DNA from: Bog-473 sp052140165
Lineage (GTDB): Bacteria > Actinomycetota > Acidimicrobiia > Acidimicrobiales > RAAP-2
Direction of reading: 5' to 3'
DNA: 64,000 nt
Assembly: GCA_052140165.1 (NCBI GenBank)
Contig: JBKQUM010000161.1
Location: forward strand, 8,805-72,804
Shown here: piece by piece, positions 16,998 through 25,680 of the stretch
Numbering within the stretch: position 1 is the stretch's first letter
How the letters are laid out: every line of letters begins with the position of its first letter
Notes under the pieces: model-generated
What the model saw: the letters and a program-made list of their open reading frames with translations, nothing else
The model's database searches: none
Told to the model about the DNA's origin: nothing
Translations under genes and position numbers: made by a program

Positions 16998-17849
16998 TCA
17001 CGGCAGCAGCAGCAGCCCGAGGCGACGCCGGGTGATGATGACCCCCGCCGTCGCCATGATCACCAGGTACGCGACGTGGCCCAGCAGGGTCCAGCTGAAG
17101 ATGCCCAGGTCGGCGGCGCGGACCAGCACCACCCCCTGGTACAGCGGGGTGCAGCGCACCACGGCCTGCAGCCAGCCCGGGTACACGGTGATCGGGTAGA
17201 AGGTCGCCGAGAAGAGGAACAGGGGGATGAAGGCGAGGGAGACCATGTCGAAGTCCTGCCAGGTCCGCATGTAGGTGGTGCCGGCCATGCCGGCGGCGGC
17301 GAAGGCCAGGCTGATCAGCACCGCCGCCGGCCAGCAGAGCACCGCCCAGGGCGAGACGATGTAGCCCAGGATCGCCATGATGGACAGGAAGGCGGCCGAG
17401 TACAGGGCGCCCCGCAGCACGCACCAGCTGAGCTCGCCCAGCGCCACGTCGCCCACGCCGAGCGGGGTCGACAGCATGGCGTCGTAGGTCTTGGCGATCT
17501 TGAGCTTGAAGAAGACCAGGAAGGTCGAGTCGAGCATGGCGCCGTTCATGGCCGAGGAGGCGAGCAGACCCGGGGCCACGAAGGCGGTGTAGGGCACCAG
17601 GTGCCCGTCGACCGGGATGGGCCCGACGAGGTGGGCCAGGCCGAGCCCGATGGAGAGCAGGTAGAAGAGCGGCTCGAAGAAGCCGGAGACGATGAAGATC
17701 CACGAGCGCCGGTACACCAGGATGTTGCGCTCGAGGACCCGTGAGGCGTGGCGGCCGCCGAGGAGGGCGAGCGGTGTGATGCGCGCCGCCACCACGGGCG
17801 GGCGGTGGTCGGCGATCGCCGTACCGGTGGCGCTGGCCTCGCCCCTCAT
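16998..17849 (-). CDS. ABC-2 type transporter permease (DrrB-like), second
   Basis: A 283-residue permease with six hydrophobic helices. SWIFIVSGFFEPLFYLLSIG near the start and PLFLFSATFYPITVYPGWLQ, the ABC-2 signature, near residue 210 define the family. The ATG overlaps the stop of the first permease by 4 bases. The equal length and shared motif order suggest the two permeases arose by duplication and form a heterodimer with the ATPase encoded upstream. Exported substrate unknown (drug, lipid or polysaccharide are typical). Confidence 0.85.
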   Translation of the reverse strand: MRGEASATGTAIADHRPPVVAARITPLALLGGRHASRVLERNILVYRRSWIFIVSGFFEPLFYLLSIGLGLAHLVGPIPVDGHLVPYTAFVAPGLLASSAMNGAMLDSTFLVFFKLKIAKTYDAMLSTPLGVGDVALGELSWCVLRGALYSAAFLSIMAILGYIVSPWAVLCWPAAVLISLAFAAAGMAGTTYMRTWQDFDMVSLAFIPLFLFSATFYPITVYPGWLQAVVRCTPLYQGVVLVRAADLGIFSWTLLGHVAYLVIMATAGVIITRRRLGLLLLP

Positions 17850-18694
17850 ACCACCAGCCGCTTCGCGAAGGTACGCCGGGCCGCGGCGTACCCCACCGCC
17901 ACCAGGGCACACAGATAGGCCACGTTGCCCAAGTCCGCCCACCTGACCTGCCCGAGCGTGAGGTCGCGGCAGAGGGTCACCCCGTGGTACAGCGGCGTGA
18001 CGTAGGCGACCACCCGGAGCCACTCCGGCAGCTGTGAAATCGGGAAGAACGTGCCAGAGAAGAGGAACATCGGGATGATGGCGAACCGGTACAGCGTCGA
18101 GAAGGCCGAATCCTTGTCCTGGGTGGCCGCGAAGGCGGCGACCGGGGCGGCGAACGCGATCCCCGTCAGGACGCCGGCGGGCAGCGCGAGGAGGGCCCAC
18201 GGCGAGTAGACGATCCCGAAAGCCGCCATGACCGCCAGGTAGATCGACACCACGATGGCGAGGCGGGCGGCGATCCAGGCCAGATGCCCGAGCAGCACGT
18301 CGTAGACGTCGAGCGGCGCGGCCAGCTGCGCCAGGTAGGTGCGCATCCACTTGATGGCCCCCATCACCGGATAGGTGGCGTCGTTGGTCCCGATCTGCAT
18401 GCAGGTGCCGGCCAGCAATCCGGGCGCCAGGTAGGCCACGTAGGTGACACCGTCCACACCGTGCGAGTGCTTGTCGATGAGCGAACCCAGCGCGATCCCC
18501 ATGGCCGCCAGGTAGAGCACCGGGATGAGGAAGCTGGTCACCACCGAGCTGCGCCAGGTCCGCTTGTACTGGTAGCCCCAGTAGCGGGCCGCGCGCAGCC
18601 ACATGGGCGTCGCCATCCGACGAGCCGTCACGGCCTCGCCGTGGCGGAAGAGCGCCGTACCCCCCGGCGCCCCCGCGCCGCTCACCGCCGTCAC
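17846..18694 (-). CDS. ABC-2 type transporter permease (DrrB-like), first
   Basis: A 282-residue permease with six membrane helices, paralogous to the next gene: YKRTWRSSVVTSFLIPVLYL at the first helix and PMFLFSGTFFPISQLPEWL as ABC-2 signature. GTG 18694, 4 bases after the ATPase stop, is preferred because it gives nearly the same length as its partner; an in-frame ATG at 18616 is the alternative. Acts in the cytoplasmic membrane with the ATPase. Confidence 0.83.
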   Translation of the reverse strand: MTAVSGAGAPGGTALFRHGEAVTARRMATPMWLRAARYWGYQYKRTWRSSVVTSFLIPVLYLAAMGIALGSLIDKHSHGVDGVTYVAYLAPGLLAGTCMQIGTNDATYPVMGAIKWMRTYLAQLAAPLDVYDVLLGHLAWIAARLAIVVSIYLAVMAAFGIVYSPWALLALPAGVLTGIAFAAPVAAFAATQDKDSAFSTLYRFAIIPMFLFSGTFFPISQLPEWLRVVAYVTPLYHGVTLCRDLTLGQVRWADLGNVAYLCALVAVGYAAARRTFAKRLVV

Positions 18695-18698
18695 CGGT

Positions 18699-19712
18699 TC
18701 AGTCGACCAGGGTGCGGCCGGTGAGGCGGAGGAACACGTCCTCGAGCGTCGAGCGCCGGACGAGGGTGCTCTCGGCCACGTGCCCCATGCGGGCGACCTC
18801 GGCCAGCGCCGCATCGCCGTCGTCGGTGTAGAGGAGGATGCGGTCGGGCAGCACCTCCTGGCGATCGGCCAGCTCGACCAGCGACGGCGCCACCTCCTCG
18901 TGCTGGCCGGGCGCGAAGCGAAGCTCGACCACCTCCTTGGTCGAGAAGGCCTCGATCAGCTGGCGCGGGGTGCCCTCGGCGGCGAAGCGCCCCTTGTCCA
19001 TGACGACGAGCCGGTCACAGAGCTGCTCGGCCTCGTCCATGTAGTGCGTCGTGATCACCAGCGTCACCCCGTCCTGCTTCAGGCGGTACAGGCGGTCCCA
19101 GAGCAGGTGCCGGGCCTGGGGGTCCAGCCCGGTCGTCGGCTCGTCGAGGATGAGCAGGTCGGGGTCGGAGATGAGTGCGCGCGCGATGGTCAGCCGCCGC
19201 TTCATGCCGCCCGAGAGGGGGTCGACACGGTCGTTGGCCCGCTCGGTCAGCTGGGCGAAGTCGAGCAGCTGCTCCGCCCGCTCCCGGATCACCTTCTTGG
19301 GCATGTCGAAGTAGCGCCCGTAGATCATCAGGTTGTCCAGCACCGTCAGCTCCAGGTCGAGCGAGTCCTCCTGGGGGACGAGCCCCATCCGGGCGCGGAT
19401 GCGCGCGCCCTCCTTGAGCGGATCCATCCCCAGCACGCGCAGCGTGCCGCCGCTCAGCGGGCTGATGCACGAGATCATCCGCATGGTGGACGTCTTGCCC
19501 GCCCCGTTCGGGCCGAGGAAGCCGAACGACTCGCCCCGGGCGATGCTGAAGTCGACGCCGTCGACCGCCACGAAGTCGCCGAAGCGTTTGACCAGCCCGT
19601 GCGCCTCGACCATGGGCACGTCCGCCGCGCCCGCGGCTCCGGCCGAGGGCGCGTCGGGTCGCGTCTGCTCCGAATCGGAGACGTGAGCCATCGGCGAGGA
19701 AGGTGACGCCAT
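18699..19712 (-). CDS. ABC transporter ATP-binding protein (DrrA-like)
   Basis: A 337-residue ATPase. Walker A GPNGAGKTS (about 67-75), Q-loop LVPQEDSLD, signature LSGGMKRRL, Walker B LLILDEPTTGLDP and the H-loop ITTHYMDEAE are all intact, and the extra C-terminal domain of about 100 residues is typical of DrrA-type exporters. First gene of the three-gene exporter operon. The N-terminus before residue 30 is low-complexity, so ATG 19691 is an alternative start. Divergent from the GH1 gene with 56 bases between. Confidence 0.9.
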   Translation of the reverse strand: MASPSSPMAHVSDSEQTRPDAPSAGAAGAADVPMVEAHGLVKRFGDFVAVDGVDFSIARGESFGFLGPNGAGKTSTMRMISCISPLSGGTLRVLGMDPLKEGARIRARMGLVPQEDSLDLELTVLDNLMIYGRYFDMPKKVIRERAEQLLDFAQLTERANDRVDPLSGGMKRRLTIARALISDPDLLILDEPTTGLDPQARHLLWDRLYRLKQDGVTLVITTHYMDEAEQLCDRLVVMDKGRFAAEGTPRQLIEAFSTKEVVELRFAPGQHEEVAPSLVELADRQEVLPDRILLYTDDGDAALAEVARMGHVAESTLVRRSTLEDVFLRLTGRTLVD

Positions 19713-19768
19713 CGTCAGGGAACGATACCGTGCCGCCCGGGAAGCGAGAACAAGCGGGGAGGACGCGC

Positions 19769-20962
19769 ATGGCCGGGTCGGGACGGGGAAGGGCATTCCC
19801 CGAGGGCTTCACCTGGGGCACTGCGACGGCAGCACACCAGATCGAGGGCGGCAACACCAACAACGACTGGTGGGCCTTCGAGCACACGCCGGGCTCGGGC
19901 TGTGCCGAATCGTCGGGTGACGCCTGCGACTCCTGGGAGCGCTGGGAGCAGGACGCCGACCTCGTCGCGGAGCTCGGTCTCGACAACTACCGGTTCTCGG
20001 TGGAATGGAGCCGGATAGAGCCCGCCGAGGGCGAGATCTCGCGGGCCGCGCTGGACCACTACCGGCGCCAGTGCATCGGGCTGGGCGAGCGCGGCGTCGA
20101 CGCCGTCGTCACGTTCCACCACTTCACGACCCCGCTCTGGCTGACCGCGCTGGGGGGCTGGGAGAGCGGCAGCGCCGTGGAGCGCTTCGGGCGGTTCTGC
20201 ACCGTCGTGGCCGAGGCTCTGGGCGACGTGATCACACGCGCCTGCACGGTGAACGAGCCCAACATCGTGGCAACCATGGGCTGGCACGCCGGCATGTTCC
20301 CGCCGGGGAAGACCGACGTCGAGCTCTCGCGCCGCGTCGCCGCGCACCTCGCCGACGGTCACCGGGTGGCGGTCGATGCCATCCGCGGGGTGGCACCCGG
20401 GGTTCCGGTGGGCCTCACCCTGTCCATGACGGACTACCAGCCGGCCCCCGGAGGCGAGGAGAAGCTCGAGAGCATCCGGCACCACGCCGAGGACGTCTTC
20501 CTCGACGCCACCAAGGGTGACGACTTCCTCGGCGTGCAGGTCTACACCCGCATGCTGATCGGCCCCGACGGCTGGGCCGGCTACGAGAACGGGGTGCCGG
20601 TCCTCGACATGGGCTACGAGTTCTACCCTGCCTCCCTCGGCAACTGTCTGCGGCGGGCGTGGGACTACACCGGCGGGGCGCTCCCGTTGCTCGTCACCGA
20701 GAACGGCATCGGCACGACCGACGACGAACAGCGCATCGACTACGTGCGTCAGGCGCTGTCGGGCGTGCTCGACGCGATCGGCGAAGGAGTGGACGTACGG
20801 GGCTACACCTACTGGTCGCTGCTCGACAACTTCGAGTGGGCGCTCGGCTACCGGCCCCGGTTCGGGATCGTCGGCGTCGACCGCGCCACCTTCGCCCGGG
20901 CGGCCAAGCCGAGCGCGGCCTGGCTCGCCTCGGTGGCGGCGGCCAACGCGCTCGACTTCTGA
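19769..20962 (+). CDS. Glycoside hydrolase family 1 (beta-glucosidase/beta-glycosidase)
   Basis: A 397-residue retaining beta-glycosidase, a little shorter than the usual 440-480. Signatures: FPEGFTWGTATAAHQIEGG at residues 11-29, the acid/base Glu in TVNEPN and the nucleophile Glu in VTENGIG, then YWSLLDNFEWALGY. No signal peptide, so it acts in the cytoplasm on an imported glycoside. GGGGAGGA precedes the ATG by 6-7 bases. It lies divergent to the ABC exporter and 4 bases from the convergent hydrolase stop. Confidence 0.9.
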   Translation: MAGSGRGRAFPEGFTWGTATAAHQIEGGNTNNDWWAFEHTPGSGCAESSGDACDSWERWEQDADLVAELGLDNYRFSVEWSRIEPAEGEISRAALDHYRRQCIGLGERGVDAVVTFHHFTTPLWLTALGGWESGSAVERFGRFCTVVAEALGDVITRACTVNEPNIVATMGWHAGMFPPGKTDVELSRRVAAHLADGHRVAVDAIRGVAPGVPVGLTLSMTDYQPAPGGEEKLESIRHHAEDVFLDATKGDDFLGVQVYTRMLIGPDGWAGYENGVPVLDMGYEFYPASLGNCLRRAWDYTGGALPLLVTENGIGTTDDEQRIDYVRQALSGVLDAIGEGVDVRGYTYWSLLDNFEWALGYRPRFGIVGVDRATFARAAKPSAAWLASVAAANALDF

Positions 20963-20966
20963 CGGG

Positions 20967-21836
20967 CTAGACCGCGGCGAGCTCGGTGTTGGCGACGATG
21001 GCGTCGATGACATCGCCCCACAGCGGCTCCGGCAGGTCGTGGCCCATGCCCGGGAACGTGATCAGCTTCGATCCTGGCACGGCGGCCGCTGTCGCCTGCC
21101 CGCCGCTGGGGGTGACCAACGGGTCGGACTCGCCGTGGATCACGAGGAAGGGAATGCGCACGCCGTGCAGCCCCTCGGTGCGGTCGGGCGAGGCGAGGAT
21201 GGCGGCGAGCTGGCGCACCATGCCCTCGGGGCAATAGGAGCGGTCGTAGGCGTCTGCGGCCCGCTGCCGCAGGATGCTCTCGTCCTGTGGATAGCCGGGC
21301 GACCCGATCACCGCGCTCCCCTCCAGGCTGGCCGCAATCGCCTCCTCGCGGTTCGTGGCCACCGGGCGCAGCAGTGCCGTCATCGCCTCGCCGGTGGGCG
21401 CCCCGACCGACCGGTCACCCGTGGTCGACATGATGGAGCAGGCGGAGAGAAAGCGGTCGGCGTGGTTGATGACCAGCGCCTGGGTGATCATGCCGCCCAT
21501 GGAGGCCCCGACGACGTGCGCCTTGGCGACGCCGAGCTCGGTGAGCAGCGCGACTGCGTCGTCGGCCATGTCCTCCACCCGGTAGGGAGCGCTCGACGGA
21601 TCGCCCGTGAACAGCGCGGCGATGTCCGGCAGTCCCTCGAACTTGGTCGACAGACCGCTGTCGCGGTTGTCGTAGCGGATGACGAAGAAACCGCGGTCGC
21701 GCAGGCCGTCGACGAACCCCTGCGGCCAGGTGATCAGCTGCGCCCCGAGGCCCATGACGAGCAGCAGGGACGGGGCGGCCGGGTCACCGTCGGTGACGTA
21801 CTCGATATCGATCCCATTGACGTGGGCGGTGGGCAC
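20967..21836 (-). CDS. Alpha/beta-fold hydrolase
   Basis: A 289-residue alpha/beta hydrolase. The nucleophile elbow is GASMGGM (Ser at about residue 113), the oxyanion strand LLLVMGLGAQL is near the N-terminus, RYDNRDSGLS is the typical RxDNRxxGxS motif of the group, HGESDPLV supplies the acid and GMGHDLP the catalytic His. Related proteins hydrolyse esters, lactones or C-C bonds; the substrate is unknown. Starts at GTG; monocistronic. Confidence 0.85.
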   Translation of the reverse strand: MPTAHVNGIDIEYVTDGDPAAPSLLLVMGLGAQLITWPQGFVDGLRDRGFFVIRYDNRDSGLSTKFEGLPDIAALFTGDPSSAPYRVEDMADDAVALLTELGVAKAHVVGASMGGMITQALVINHADRFLSACSIMSTTGDRSVGAPTGEAMTALLRPVATNREEAIAASLEGSAVIGSPGYPQDESILRQRAADAYDRSYCPEGMVRQLAAILASPDRTEGLHGVRIPFLVIHGESDPLVTPSGGQATAAAVPGSKLITFPGMGHDLPEPLWGDVIDAIVANTELAAV

Positions 21837-21906
21837 GGCACGGCTCCCTTCGCTGGCGATGTTGCTGCTTTCCTACTAGGAGTGGCGCCCGTCGCGTCGG
21901 ACCCCA

Positions 21907-22536
21907 CTACGCCGGGGAGGTCGGCTCCGCCGCCGTGGCCTCCCGGTGCCGGGCGCGTCGCCAGCGCGGGCCCGGCTCGAAGCCGACCAGGAAGACTTCC
22001 ACCGAAGCAATGCACACGATGAAGATGGGGAAGGCCGCCACGTCGAAGGTCCAGTGCTGAATGGTGAGCAGCAGGATCGTCATGCTGATGACGGCGCCGA
22101 TATAGGAGTACACCGTCTCGGTCTCGGGATGGGTCCAGCTCTTCATGACCGTCGGCACCCCGGCCAGGAAGTCGGCCAGGATGGCGGCGGAGATGGCCAA
22201 CACACCGTTGCGGGTCACGAGCCAGACCACGGTGCCGACCACGGACATGGCGCCGCACGCATAGTCGATCCTCCGGATCTTCCACACGGCGACCGGACTG
22301 TGGAAGGACGCCGCGAAGACGAGCAGCGGCATGAACCCGATCATGAAGGTCGGCAGGGCGCGCAGACCCACGCCCTCGTCGAGCTCGACCGCCGCCGCGA
22401 GTAGGGGCGCGACCGCCCAGAGGAGCCACGTCACCCGATTGGGCTTCGTGGTCCCCCGCAGGGTGTCCCGCAGGTATACGGCCGTGCCGAGCGCGCCGAT
22501 TGCGGTCCCGAGGTAGATCCAGTTGACGTTGATCAC
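21907..22536 (-). CDS. Seven-helix membrane protein of unknown function
   Basis: A 209-residue integral membrane protein with roughly seven hydrophobic helices and a short basic tail (PRWRRARHRE). The helix 1-2 loop contains KPNRVTWLLWAVAPL and a later one GVPTVMKSW, a repeated proline and tryptophan pattern faintly like SemiSWEET/PQ-loop transporters. That resemblance is a guess. GTG start; it diverges from dipZ, whose start is 146 bases away. Confidence 0.6.
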   Translation of the reverse strand: MINVNWIYLGTAIGALGTAVYLRDTLRGTTKPNRVTWLLWAVAPLLAAAVELDEGVGLRALPTFMIGFMPLLVFAASFHSPVAVWKIRRIDYACGAMSVVGTVVWLVTRNGVLAISAAILADFLAGVPTVMKSWTHPETETVYSYIGAVISMTILLLTIQHWTFDVAAFPIFIVCIASVEVFLVGFEPGPRWRRARHREATAAEPTSPA

Positions 22537-22681
22537 CGGCGCACAGTCTGCTGTGCCGCCGGCCCGCCGTCATGCGCTGCGGGCGACGTCCCCTCCGAGC
22601 CCCGGGCCGCTAGCTTCACCGGGAGGCATTGTCCCGAAGGAGCGCCGGTGTCCAGCGACTGCCCGCAACGAAGCGACCGCC

Positions 22682-24499
22682 ATGGGTGAGCTCCTCGTCG
22701 TCGCGTTCCTGGGCGGGCTGATCACGGGGCTGTCGCCCTGCATCGTCCCGGTGATCCCGGTCGTGATGGCCGGCGGCGCCACGGACTCGAACAAGGCGCG
22801 TCCCTACGTCATCATTGCCGGCCTGGTCGTGAGCTTCAGCCTCTCGGTCCTCTTCGCCACCTCGGTCCTCAGCTTCCTCCACCTCCCCGACGACCTCTTG
22901 TTCTGGCTGGGTGTCGCCATGCTGGGTCTGCTGTCGATCGGGCTGTTGATCCCGAGGATCGGTGAGGTCATCGAGCGCCCCTTCGCCAGGCTCGGGTCCT
23001 CGCGGTACGCCACCGAGGGAGGGGGGTTCGTGCTCGGACTCAGCCTCGGCCTCGTCTTCGTCCCCTGCGCGGGACCTGTCCTCACGGCCATTTCGGTGGC
23101 GGCCGCCCACCACCGGGTAGGCGCGACGTCGTTGTTCGTGACCCTGGCGTACGCGTTGGGCGTCACCGTTCCCCTGCTGGTGCTGGCGGTGGTGGCCCAG
23201 CGAGCGACAACATCGTGGTCCTCGTTGCGCAGCCACCTGCCCACGGTGCGCAAGGTCGCCGGTGTCGTGCTCGGCGTCACGACGCTGGCGATCGCCTTCA
23301 ACTGGCTCGGTGCCCTGCAGCGGGACGTCCCCGGGTACACCACGGCGCTCGAGGACCACATCGAGTCCACCGGCTCGGCCTGCACGCAGCTCCGGCAACT
23401 GAGCGGCGAACACCAGAACCAGTTCGCCGCCGCCAATGCGCGCCTGGAAGGGACAAAGGCGACGTGCGCCGCGACCGACACCGGCAACTCCGTGAGCGGG
23501 CACCTGGCCGCCGGGACGACGACGACCACCACGAAGCCGCGCCCGGCGACCGGCGGGACGCAGAAGCCGCCCGTGTTCATGGCCAGCAAGACCAACCTGC
23601 CGAACCTCGGGCGGGCCCCGAACTTCACCGGCATCACAGCCTGGTTCAACACGCCGGGCAACCAGCCGCTGAGTCTCAGCGCGCTGCGCGGCAAAGTGGT
23701 GCTGATCGACTTCTGGACCTACTCGTGCATCAACTGCCAGCGCGCACTGCCCCACGTGGAGGGCTGGTACAACGACTACAAGAAGGACGGCCTCGTGGTC
23801 GTGGGGGTGTCCGCGCCCGAGTTCGCGTTCGAACACGTGGTGTCCAACGTGGAGAGCGCCGCCGGGAGTCTCGGCATCGACTACCCGGTCGCCGTCGACG
23901 ACAACCTGGCCACCTGGACGGCGTACAACAACGAGTACTGGCCGGCCGAGTACCTCATCGACCCGACGGGCGTCGTGCGCGCCTACGACTTCGGTGAGGG
24001 CGGTTACGGCACCATGGAGAGCAACATCCGGATGCTGCTCTCCGCGAACGGGGTCACCGATCTGCCGCCCCGCACGGATGTCCCGGACAAGACACCCACC
24101 AGCGGCGCCATCACGCCCGAGAGCTACGTCGGCTACAGCCGCCTGAGCAACGAGGTGGGCTCGGCCGTCATCCCGGACAAGACGGCCGTGTACCACCCGC
24201 CGTCAACGATCGCGTCCAACAGCCTCGCCTTCGGCGGGACATGGACGGTGCACAGCGAGGAGGCGACGGCCGGCTCCGATGCGACGCTCGGCCTCCAGTT
24301 CACCGCCGACGACGTCTACCTGGTGATGGGCGGGCACGGCACGGTCGGGGTGTCCGACAACGGCCGTCACCTGACCACGCTCTCAATCACCGGGATACCG
24401 AAGCTCTACACGTTGCTCTCGGGCGGAGCGCTGCAAACGGGGGTGCTGACACTGACGGTGTCTCCCGGCGTCGAGGCGTACGACTTCACGTTCGGGTAG
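22682..24499 (+). CDS. dipZ: DipZ-like CcdA-thioredoxin fusion (cytochrome c biogenesis/thiol-disulfide exchange)
   Basis: A 605-residue membrane protein moving reducing power across the membrane to extracytoplasmic thiols. The N-terminal CcdA domain (about residues 1-215, six helices) carries the conserved cysteines in GLSPCIVPV and FVPCAGPVL. A Thr/Pro-rich linker (about 275-300) joins a TlpA-type thioredoxin fold with active site SCINC (WTYSCINCQRALP) at about residues 345-360, and a C-terminal beta-rich DipZ domain fills the last 130 residues. The first ATG of the conserved membrane domain is used. Confidence 0.9.
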   Translation: MGELLVVAFLGGLITGLSPCIVPVIPVVMAGGATDSNKARPYVIIAGLVVSFSLSVLFATSVLSFLHLPDDLLFWLGVAMLGLLSIGLLIPRIGEVIERPFARLGSSRYATEGGGFVLGLSLGLVFVPCAGPVLTAISVAAAHHRVGATSLFVTLAYALGVTVPLLVLAVVAQRATTSWSSLRSHLPTVRKVAGVVLGVTTLAIAFNWLGALQRDVPGYTTALEDHIESTGSACTQLRQLSGEHQNQFAAANARLEGTKATCAATDTGNSVSGHLAAGTTTTTTKPRPATGGTQKPPVFMASKTNLPNLGRAPNFTGITAWFNTPGNQPLSLSALRGKVVLIDFWTYSCINCQRALPHVEGWYNDYKKDGLVVVGVSAPEFAFEHVVSNVESAAGSLGIDYPVAVDDNLATWTAYNNEYWPAEYLIDPTGVVRAYDFGEGGYGTMESNIRMLLSANGVTDLPPRTDVPDKTPTSGAITPESYVGYSRLSNEVGSAVIPDKTAVYHPPSTIASNSLAFGGTWTVHSEEATAGSDATLGLQFTADDVYLVMGGHGTVGVSDNGRHLTTLSITGIPKLYTLLSGGALQTGVLTLTVSPGVEAYDFTFG

Positions 24500-24582
24500 C
24501 GGCCGGCATCGGCGCGCCCTTCCTCCGAGTGACCCGGGCCCGTTGGGGTATGGAACGCGGACCGACCAAAGAGGGGACGACC

Positions 24583-24777
24583 ATGGCGCTCGAGGACAGG
24601 GCGAAGAACACGGCCGAGACGGCGCGCGGGAAGGCGAAGGACGTGATCGGCCGCGTGACCGACGACACGGACCTGGAAGCGGAAGGCAAGGTCGAGCAGG
24701 TCGCCGGCCATCTGAAGCAGGCCGGCGAGAAGGTGAAGGACGCCGTGCACAGCGTCGAGCACAAGACTCAGAAGTAG
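24583..24777 (+). CDS. CsbD-family stress-response protein
   Basis: A 64-residue hydrophilic, Lys/Glu/Asp-rich protein of the CsbD family: EDRAKNTAETARGKAKDVIG, then DLEAEGKVEQVAGHLKQAGE, the usual helical repeat. The molecular role is unknown; in Bacillus the gene belongs to the SigB regulon, which is notable because this window encodes a SigB/SigF-type factor. RBS GAGGGGA lies 7-8 bases before the ATG. Its last 10 bases overlap the convergent phosphotransferase gene. Confidence 0.85.
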   Translation: MALEDRAKNTAETARGKAKDVIGRVTDDTDLEAEGKVEQVAGHLKQAGEKVKDAVHSVEHKTQK

Positions 24778-25676
24778 CCCTCGGCGCGGCAACGCTCCAC
24801 CTCGGAGAGCCAGAACTCGACCTCGCTGTCGGCGCCGCGCCGTATCGGCCAGTCCAGGAAGCGGACGAAGAGATGGCCCAGGTACGCCTTGCGCCGGATG
24901 GCCGGCAGCGGGTCGAGGGCGGCCTCACGGAGCCGGCGGCGCACGTCCGGGCTGCAGCCGTAGGCGGCACTGGCGACCGCCAGCATGACCAGGTCGAACG
25001 CAGCGTCGCCCACCGCGCAGAAGTCCGTGTCGATCACCGCGGAGACTGTGTCGCCGGCGATGAGCAGGTTGCCCGGGTGCAGGTCCCAGTGCACCAGGTC
25101 CTCACCCTCGAGCTCAGCCGGCACCACGGTCGAGGCGAACGCTTCGACTTCACGGACCAGCTCCGAGGTGCGTGCGTCGTAGCGGCGCAACGACGCGTGG
25201 TCGCAGTAGCCGTGGCCGCCCCGCGCCAAGGTCTCGATCAGCCGCTCGGCCCAGGGCCCAGAGCTGCGCCCGCCACCCAGGCCGAGGCGGGCATCGTGAA
25301 GGCGAAGGAGGTCATCGACGATGGACGGGGTCAGGACTGTGGCCGCGTCGCCTGTCATGAACTCCTGGAGCACGAGGAGGCACCCGTCTGCCTGCAGCGC
25401 GCGCTGGCGCGGCACCGGCCAGACGGCGCGGGTGCGCAGGAGGTTGGCCAGCACGACCCCCTCGCGGCGCAACTCCGCCGCCTCGGCCCGCGTTTCCCAT
25501 TTCAGGACGAACCGCTCGTCCCGGGGCACGCACCTCACCTCGTGCGCCCCGGTTTCACCGCCAGTCAGACGCCGGACTAGGACGTACCGGTCGCCCGTGG
25601 CCTCCCGCAGCAACTCCACCGCTCGCTCGGCGTCGATGGGCTCGTTCGCGTCCGCTCCCATCGCGTCCGTTGCCAT
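24768..25676 (-). CDS. Aminoglycoside phosphotransferase-fold protein (APH family)
   Basis: A 302-residue kinase-fold phosphotransferase. The catalytic loop LVHWDLHPGNLLIAG (HxDxxxxN) and the DFG-equivalent VIDTDFCAVGDAAFDL are intact, and the N-lobe has RFVLKWE with the ATP-binding Lys. Family members phosphorylate small molecules such as choline, homoserine, methylthioribose or drugs; this one cannot be assigned. ATG 25676 lies 4 bases after the stop of the acyl-CoA ligase, so the two are likely co-transcribed. Confidence 0.8.
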   Translation of the reverse strand: MATDAMGADANEPIDAERAVELLREATGDRYVLVRRLTGGETGAHEVRCVPRDERFVLKWETRAEAAELRREGVVLANLLRTRAVWPVPRQRALQADGCLLVLQEFMTGDAATVLTPSIVDDLLRLHDARLGLGGGRSSGPWAERLIETLARGGHGYCDHASLRRYDARTSELVREVEAFASTVVPAELEGEDLVHWDLHPGNLLIAGDTVSAVIDTDFCAVGDAAFDLVMLAVASAAYGCSPDVRRRLREAALDPLPAIRRKAYLGHLFVRFLDWPIRRGADSEVEFWLSEVERCRAEGYF

Positions 25677-25680
25677 GGTG

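Noticed and set aside
24545..24551. SigB/SigF promoter before csbD (GGGTAT at 24546)
   Set aside because: The -10 match is good and CsbD is SigB-dependent in Bacillus, but no GTTT-like -35 lies 14-17 bases upstream.
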